7,345 nucleotides of DNA from an uncultured Clostridia bacterium. Lineage in GTDB: Bacteria > Bacillota > Clostridia > Christensenellales > UBA1242. Shown piece by piece: positions 5,215-7,345 of the stretch. Under the pieces are notes generated by a model. The model was given only the letters and a program-made list of their open reading frames with translations. It did not search any database and was not told where the DNA came from. Each line of letters opens with the position of its first letter. The stretch's first letter is position 1. The translations under genes and the position numbers were made by a program. The stretch lies in NCBI GenBank assembly GCA_948439925.1, contig CAOJNR010000053.1, forward strand, positions 1 to 7,345, read 5' to 3'.

Positions 5215-6717
5215 ATGTCAAAATATTTAATTAAAATTTTAGCTGTTTGCGCTTTTGTTGTTTTGCTTCCGCTTGCTATTGTTGCAACTGCACTTGGCGT
5301 GACTGAGTCATCTGCTTGCACACTCAATCTTTTTATTTCAGGAAACAACAATGCAAATGCATCTGCAAAGGTGCTTATCAATAGTGAAGAGTCAACAAAA
5401 TTCACAGCTGTTAAAAACAGCCAAGTTGAACTCACTTTTGAAAGCGAAGGATATTATTTCATTGGTTGGTTTAACGGCACGAAAGATACTTTTAAACCAG
5501 AAAGTGATCCAGTTTCAAAAGATGCAAGATTTACTTACACTATTGCAGATGTGAACTCTAACCTTACTGCTGTATGTGTGGAGAAGACTTATAACATTAG
5601 ATTCAAAGGCTTTGAAAGCTTCAATGGAACTTTTGTATATGGTCAGAATTTGCCACAAGCGCCAGCTGGTAGTGAATCAGAAAGCACATTTATTGGCTGG
5701 ACAGTGGAAAACGAAAGCGGATTTTTCAACACTGCAACTTTCAATGCGTCAAGTGCTGATGCGTCAGCGGTGACAATCAATGTTGAACCAGTTTTCAGTG
5801 ATGAAAAGATTGTGACTTATTATGATGTTAATGATAATGTTATAGAAACAAAGCACTATAATGAAGAACAATTCGCAAACTTTACTCTTAAAACAGCAGA
5901 AGAGCTTAGTGCAAATATTACTCATGGTTATAGACTTGCAGGTTTTGTAAGCAAAGATGACGGAACTGTTATTGATGAAGTATTCATTGCGAACCTTATA
6001 AACAAAGATTTCAGCACAGCACCACTTAATATTAAACTTGTTGAAGAAATTGGAACTTTTAAAATGAATGTTAAATTCCACGCTTCATCTGACGAAGTTA
6101 AAGAACTTCAATGCAGAATTGATGTTGATGGCGTAACAGGTGCTGACCAATTCACAAGAACTGGATACACTTTCAAAGGAATCAAAGTTGGCGATGTGAT
6201 TTATACAAAGAGTGGAAACGATTTTGTAAACGCTGATGAAACAACTCTTAGCTCTGTTATTATTGATGGTTCAACAGAAGGCGTTGCTGTTTGGGAGTTT
6301 GGGAATGAAGCTGATAATGTTAAGGCTACAAGCAATTCAATCAATGTAATATTTACTGCAAACGCTGGTAGAAATGAATCTGATATAACTATTGGAGTTG
6401 TCGGTATTGACGAAAGTGGGAATAAGACTGCTATTCGAGAAACATCTAAGATTATAGAATTCAGTGATGATGCAGATGGAATTAAACTTGAAGATAAAAT
6501 TTTTGAGAAATTGCTTGGATACAATAGTTATGCAGAATATGCAGGAAAAGATAGTGTAGGCAAAACAGTAACTTTGAAAGAGGTTAGTTTTGAAAAAAAT
6601 GGAGGCGTTGAGAATGCTTTACCATTAGATAAAGATGAAACTTTCTTAACTCTTGCTCAAAAGGCTAGTGGAGCTTGGGAAGGATCAGGTATTAGAATCA
6701 CTTTCATCTTTGGATAA
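5215..6717 (+). CDS. exported protein with degenerate InlB B-repeat-like domains
   Basis: This 500-residue protein starts with a basic N-terminus and a hydrophobic stretch (residues 5-27), a signal peptide or anchor. The rest is beta-rich and soluble. It carries several motifs of the InlB B-repeat (Listeria-Bacteroides repeat, Flg_new) type, whose hallmark is a GYxFxGW end: GYYFIGW (79-85); YNIRFKGF to VYGQNLPQAP to FIGW (126-162); VTYYDVNDNVI to GYRLAGF (200-244); and GYTFKG (317-322). The last two have lost the Trp. Residues from about 355 to 500 are less clear and may hold further divergent repeats. No LPXTG motif, C-terminal membrane helix or SLH domain is present, so anchoring would depend on the N-terminal segment or it is secreted. 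GGAGG (5206-5210) lies only 4 bases before the ATG. The family suggests surface adhesion or cell-wall function; the specific role is unknown. Confidence 0.82.
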   Translation: MSKYLIKILAVCAFVVLLPLAIVATALGVTESSACTLNLFISGNNNANASAKVLINSEESTKFTAVKNSQVELTFESEGYYFIGWFNGTKDTFKPESDPVSKDARFTYTIADVNSNLTAVCVEKTYNIRFKGFESFNGTFVYGQNLPQAPAGSESESTFIGWTVENESGFFNTATFNASSADASAVTINVEPVFSDEKIVTYYDVNDNVIETKHYNEEQFANFTLKTAEELSANITHGYRLAGFVSKDDGTVIDEVFIANLINKDFSTAPLNIKLVEEIGTFKMNVKFHASSDEVKELQCRIDVDGVTGADQFTRTGYTFKGIKVGDVIYTKSGNDFVNADETTLSSVIIDGSTEGVAVWEFGNEADNVKATSNSINVIFTANAGRNESDITIGVVGIDESGNKTAIRETSKIIEFSDDADGIKLEDKIFEKLLGYNSYAEYAGKDSVGKTVTLKEVSFEKNGGVENALPLDKDETFLTLAQKASGAWEGSGIRITFIFG

Positions 6718-6730
6718 TAAAACAAAGATA

Positions 6731-6761
6731 AAAAAAAGACCAATGATTTTGGTCTTTTTTT
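6731..6761 (+). terminator. intrinsic terminator after the InlB-like gene
   Basis: A strong stem with core AGACCAA (about 6737-6743) and TTGGTCT (6749-6755), loop TGATT, extended by A-T pairs to 13 bp. It is followed by seven T in total. It lies 13 bases after the tandem stops TAATAA. Confidence 0.92.
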
Positions 6762-6831
6762 CTGTAAAAAATAAATACTGTTTTATTTTAAAACAAATAA
6801 AAAATATTTATGAAAATATTTAAAGAACAAC

Positions 6832-6841
6832 ATGATATCAT
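6832..6841. promoter_or_regulatory. 10-bp palindrome abutting the -35, copy 2
   Basis: ATGATATCAT, identical to 2704-2713 and at the same distance from the -35; its last T precedes TTGACA directly. Confidence 0.4.
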
Positions 6842-6870
6842 TTGACAAAACAGTGCAAATAAGATAATAT
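6842..6870 (+). promoter_or_regulatory. promoter of membrane-anchored protein gene, copy 2
   Basis: TTGACA (6842-6847), a 17-base spacer and TAATAT (6865-6870). It is the same as in copy 1 except for one spacer base, so both paralogs should respond to the same signals. Confidence 0.8.
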
Positions 6871-6875
6871 CTCTA

Positions 6876-6890
6876 ATGTCGTGACATGTC
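6876..6890. promoter_or_regulatory. candidate operator overlapping the transcription start, copy 2
   Basis: ATGTC, GT and GACATGTC are identical to 2748-2762. Conservation together with the promoter suggests shared control, though recent duplication alone could explain the identity. Confidence 0.4.
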
Positions 6891-6935
6891 GAATTGTAAT
6901 TATATGTGTCAAAAAAGAAAGGAAATGTTTAACTT

Positions 6936-7345
6936 ATGAAAGGTAAATTCTTGGCACTTTTTATCTTGGGTTTTGTCATTTTAAGTGGTATTGGAATAGG
7001 TTTTGGAATCCATTTCGGCAAAGAAATTCCACCAATTTCACAACCTGGATTAAGTGAAGATGTTAATAAAGACGAAAATGATAAACCTGACCAAGATGTT
7101 GGCAGTGGTGAAAACAATGGTGATAATGATTTTAATGACAATGTTGATGATGACAACATTCCTGGCGAGGAAAGCCCAGATAAACCCAACTTTGATGAAG
7201 ATGACAACAATGATTCGGATAATAACACTGATACACCAATAAACCCAGAACAACCAGAAGAGAAACCAACTGAACCGATAGAGCCAGAAGAAGTGGATTA
7301 TATTAAAATTTATCTAGCGCTTGATAATGAGATAGATCAACTAAA
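6936..7345 (+). CDS. membrane-anchored protein with acidic stalk, paralog 2 (3' end outside window)
   Basis: This open frame of 136 codons runs off the window edge, so the C-terminus is not seen. Residues 1-42 match paralog 1 closely, with the glycine-rich anchor at about 5-27. The stalk (about 43-119) is 15 residues longer and richer in Asp and Asn. Residues 120-136 (VDYIKIYLALDNEIDQL) reproduce the start of the C-terminal domain of paralog 1. No stop interrupts the frame, so it is not a pseudogene within the visible part. The ribosome binding site has changed from AAGGAG to AAGGAA (6919-6924) at the same 11-base spacing, which should weaken translation compared with copy 1. The function is unknown, as for paralog 1. 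Confidence 0.88.
   Translation, partial: MKGKFLALFILGFVILSGIGIGFGIHFGKEIPPISQPGLSEDVNKDENDKPDQDVGSGENNGDNDFNDNVDDDNIPGEESPDKPNFDEDDNNDSDNNTDTPINPEQPEEKPTEPIEPEEVDYIKIYLALDNEIDQL
7260..7345 (+). repeat. direct repeat, copy 2, conserved block B
   Basis: This is the partner of 3087-3172, with 80 of 86 bases identical by manual count; four of the six changes fall in two adjacent codons and a neighbouring base (QT to LA). It is cut by the window edge. Confidence 0.92.

Larger units (their letters stand above)
6819..7111 (+). repeat. long direct repeat, copy 2, conserved block A
   Basis: This is the partner of 2691-2983 in the same orientation, gapless through promoter, leader, anchor and first stalk segment. 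With 4.1 kb between copies, recombination between them could delete or duplicate the intervening four genes (paralog 1, Nudix hydrolase, methyltransferase, InlB-like protein). Confidence 0.95.

Noticed and set aside
5315..5319. Possible lipoprotein cysteine at residue 35 of the InlB-like protein
   Set aside because: The preceding residues SSA do not form a lipobox and the Cys is several residues beyond the end of the hydrophobic segment.
5351..6524. Open frames of 65-107 codons within the InlB-like gene on both strands
   Set aside because: All are contained in a well-supported 500-residue frame with strong promoter, ribosome binding site and terminator.

Overview
The window comes from an AT-rich bacterium with standard-code stops, strong AGGAG-type ribosome binding sites and sigma-70/A promoters (TTGACA-17-TATAAT class, several with extended -10 TG). 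Together with a Firmicutes-like 23S/5S rRNA end and an InlB-B-repeat-like exported protein, this suggests a low-GC Bacillota relative, possibly an uncultured gut or host-associated lineage. The taxon is inference only; no marker gene in the window settles it.

Layout. Bases 1-181 are the 3' end of a 23S rRNA gene, followed by a 23S-5S spacer, a complete 5S rRNA (330-447) and its terminator (455-488). Next is a monocistronic unknown gene (621-1181) with a near-consensus promoter. It ends at a terminator almost identical in sequence to the one after the 5S gene. Bases 1195-1369 hold no gene, but look like degenerate 5S rRNA tails with terminators, one inverted and one direct. A second promoter drives a two-gene unit: an endonuclease/exonuclease/phosphatase-fold enzyme (1473-2249) and a small acidic coiled-coil protein (2264-2632). 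A membrane-anchored protein with an acidic, proline-rich linker follows (2808-3434). A bidirectional terminator separates it from a minus-strand operon of a SAM methyltransferase (4025-4894) and a Nudix hydrolase (3482-4003). Divergently from these runs a 500-residue exported protein with degenerate InlB B-repeats (5215-6717). The window ends inside a second copy of the membrane-anchored gene (6936 to the edge, continuing beyond it).

How it fits together. The most distinctive structure is the paralogous pair at 2808 and 6936. The two copies share a nearly identical promoter with two palindromes, an identical 75-base stretch coding for the end of the anchor and the start of the stalk, and a conserved start to the C-terminal domain. 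The acidic stalk between these blocks differs in length by 15 codons. This looks like a co-regulated, modular surface-protein family shaped by duplication and recombination. The InlB-like protein between the copies also fits a cell-surface role. The second notable structure is the scrambled rRNA-operon tail around the unknown gene at 621-1181, which marks the region downstream of the rRNA operon as a site of rearrangement. No CRISPR array, tRNA or recognisable transposase is present.
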